36,372 nt of DNA from the NCBI GenBank assembly GCA_934215405.1, contig CAKPZU010000008.1, forward strand, positions 1 to 36,372, in the 5' to 3' direction. Every line of letters starts with the position of its first letter. Positions within the stretch are counted from its first letter, which is position 1. The notes under the pieces are model-generated. The model was not told where the DNA came from and ran no database searches. It saw only the letters and a program-made list of their open reading frames with translations. The translations under genes and the position numbers were made by a program. Source of the DNA: an uncultured Bacilli bacterium. Lineage in GTDB: Bacteria > Bacillota_I > Bacilli_A > RFN20 > CAG-631. Below are positions 35,471 through 36,372 of this stretch, piece after piece.

Positions 35471-35962
35471 ATGAAAAATGATGTTATAGAGCTATTATTT
35501 AAAAAACATTATAATGAAGCATTGCTTTATTTACTTAGCTTATCTAATAACAAAGCATTAGCAGAGGAAATCCTCTCTGATGCTTTTTATAAAGCTTTAA
35601 ATACTGCTGATGATTCTATAAGAAATTTTAAATCATGGCTCTTAACAATTTGCCGTAATTTATATTATAATCATTTTAACAAGCAAAAAAGCATTGTTGA
35701 ATTAGATAATAAAATAAAGGATGAAAGTGAAAGTATTATTGATAAGATTATTAAAGATGAAAGATATAAAGCTTTATATCATGCTATAAGCTTATTAGAT
35801 AATTCCTACAAAGAAGTAATAATATTGTTTTACTTTGAAAGTATGCCAATTAGTCATATCGCAAAACTAACTAATAAAAATGAAAATGCTATTAAGGTTA
35901 TGCTTTATAGAGCTAAAGAAAAGCTAAGAACAATCTTGGAGGTGAATAATTATGGACTTTGA
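35471..35962 (+). CDS. ECF-type RNA polymerase sigma factor
   Basis: This 163-residue sigma-70-family protein consists of sigma-2 (ALLYLLSLSNNKALAEEILS ... NFKSWLLTICRNLYYNHF, about 14-75) and sigma-4 (LDNSYKEVIILFYFESMPIS then HIAKLTNKNENAIKVMLYRA, about 115-157) with no region 1 or 3, the ECF layout. It starts one base after the lipoprotein stop and overlaps the anti-sigma gene by 11 bp, so the three are co-translated. It probably drives the TGTAAC/GTCTTA promoter of its own operon. Confidence 0.9.
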   Translation: MKNDVIELLFKKHYNEALLYLLSLSNNKALAEEILSDAFYKALNTADDSIRNFKSWLLTICRNLYYNHFNKQKSIVELDNKIKDESESIIDKIIKDERYKALYHAISLLDNSYKEVIILFYFESMPISHIAKLTNKNENAIKVMLYRAKEKLRTILEVNNYGL

Positions 35963-36372
35963 AAAAATATATGAAAAATACTTAAATAATGAGGCAAATG
36001 AAGAAGAAGTTAAATACATTGAGCAAGAAATAAATAAGGCTAAAAAGCTAAATGAAATTATTGATAAAATGGAAAACACTGATATATTTAATGAAGCCGA
36101 TATTAAAGATGTTAAAAAAGCTAAAAAGGCCTATAACAAAAAAAGAATTATTCAAACAATAATTATTTCCTTATCTATAATACTAGCTTTATTTTTAGCT
36201 TCATTTGGTACTGTTTATAAAATTGGATCAGACTATGCTAATAAAACAATGTCAATTACCTATGATGATGCTAAAAGCATTTCTATAAATTATATACTAA
36301 ACTATGATGATGATATAAGAAGCAATGATATAAGAATAGTTGATATTAAAAGAAAACTTGAATTATCAAATA
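35952..36372 (+). CDS. Membrane anti-sigma factor (partial, runs off the window)
   Basis: ATG at 35952 has a consensus GGAGGTGA ribosome site. The visible 140 codons give an acidic, helical N-terminus (MDFEKIYEKYLNNEANEEEV) of the type that binds ECF sigma factors, a Lys-rich stretch, one membrane helix (about 61-80, IIQTIIISLSIILALFLASF) and the start of an outside domain. It resembles Sigma_reg_N-type regulators. It overlaps the sigma gene, the normal order for sigma/anti-sigma pairs. Confidence 0.8.
   Translation, partial: MDFEKIYEKYLNNEANEEEVKYIEQEINKAKKLNEIIDKMENTDIFNEADIKDVKKAKKAYNKKRIIQTIIISLSIILALFLASFGTVYKIGSDYANKTMSITYDDAKSISINYILNYDDDIRSNDIRIVDIKRKLELSN

Overview
This is a strongly AT-rich bacterial window using the standard code: Trp is TGG, and TGA serves as a normal stop in the NUDIX and sigma-factor genes. 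Shine-Dalgarno sites are strong, promoters are sigma-A type (TTGAnn-N17-TATAAT), and there is a CcpA-type cre box and a CsoR box. Together with lipobox lipoproteins, KtrAB and a Mollicutes-style insertion in an ABC ATPase, this points to a low-GC Bacillota/Mycoplasmatota lineage, probably a host-associated or gut Bacilli/Erysipelotrichia/RF39-like organism. That placement is inference. No rRNA, tRNA or CRISPR array was seen.

Layout. 1-2694 (-): 3'-truncated surface lipoprotein with Cys-rich repeats, an InlB B-repeat and BspA-type leucine-rich repeats. 2727-5361: a divergent pair, a uracil-DNA-glycosylase-like protein (-) and a DUF4091 glycosidase-like protein (+). 5426-6817 (-): archaeal-type ATPase with a DUF234 nuclease-like tail. 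6949-11854 (-): three-gene ABC importer operon (lipoprotein, fused double permease, ATPase) whose promoter carries a perfect cre box. 12106-14903 (-): csoR-copA copper operon with the CsoR operator between -35 and -10, and a second, C-terminal HMA domain that has its own internal ribosome-binding site. 15126-15419: probable gene remnant. 15479-17499 (-): KtrAB potassium uptake. 17668-18642 (-): Gfo/Idh/MocA oxidoreductase.

From about 18.7 to 33.5 kb the window becomes an accessory/defence region. It holds a Fic toxin with an RHH antitoxin carrying a VbhA-like tail, a gene remnant, a NERD nuclease-like protein, a decayed MATE exporter, a single-chain SIR2-Argonaute, an overlapping PLD-helicase-DUF3427/NUDIX pair, a DUF6119 (TIGR04141) protein, and an SF1 helicase with a DUF2726 nuclease-like tail. 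A 33-bp direct repeat (31/33 identical) brackets the SIR2-Argonaute gene. One copy is the 3' end of the MATE pseudogene; the other overlaps the 3' end of the NUDIX gene.

33591-34133 (-) is a flavodoxin-like FMN reductase. The right end (34480 to the edge, +) is a stress-signalling operon of a four-PepSY lipoprotein, an ECF sigma factor and a membrane anti-sigma factor, preceded by an ECF-like (TGTAAC / GTCTTA) promoter.

The most interesting parts are the single-chain SIR2-Argonaute and its flanking repeat, the Fic/two-domain-antitoxin module, and the copA gene with a built-in copper-chaperone start.
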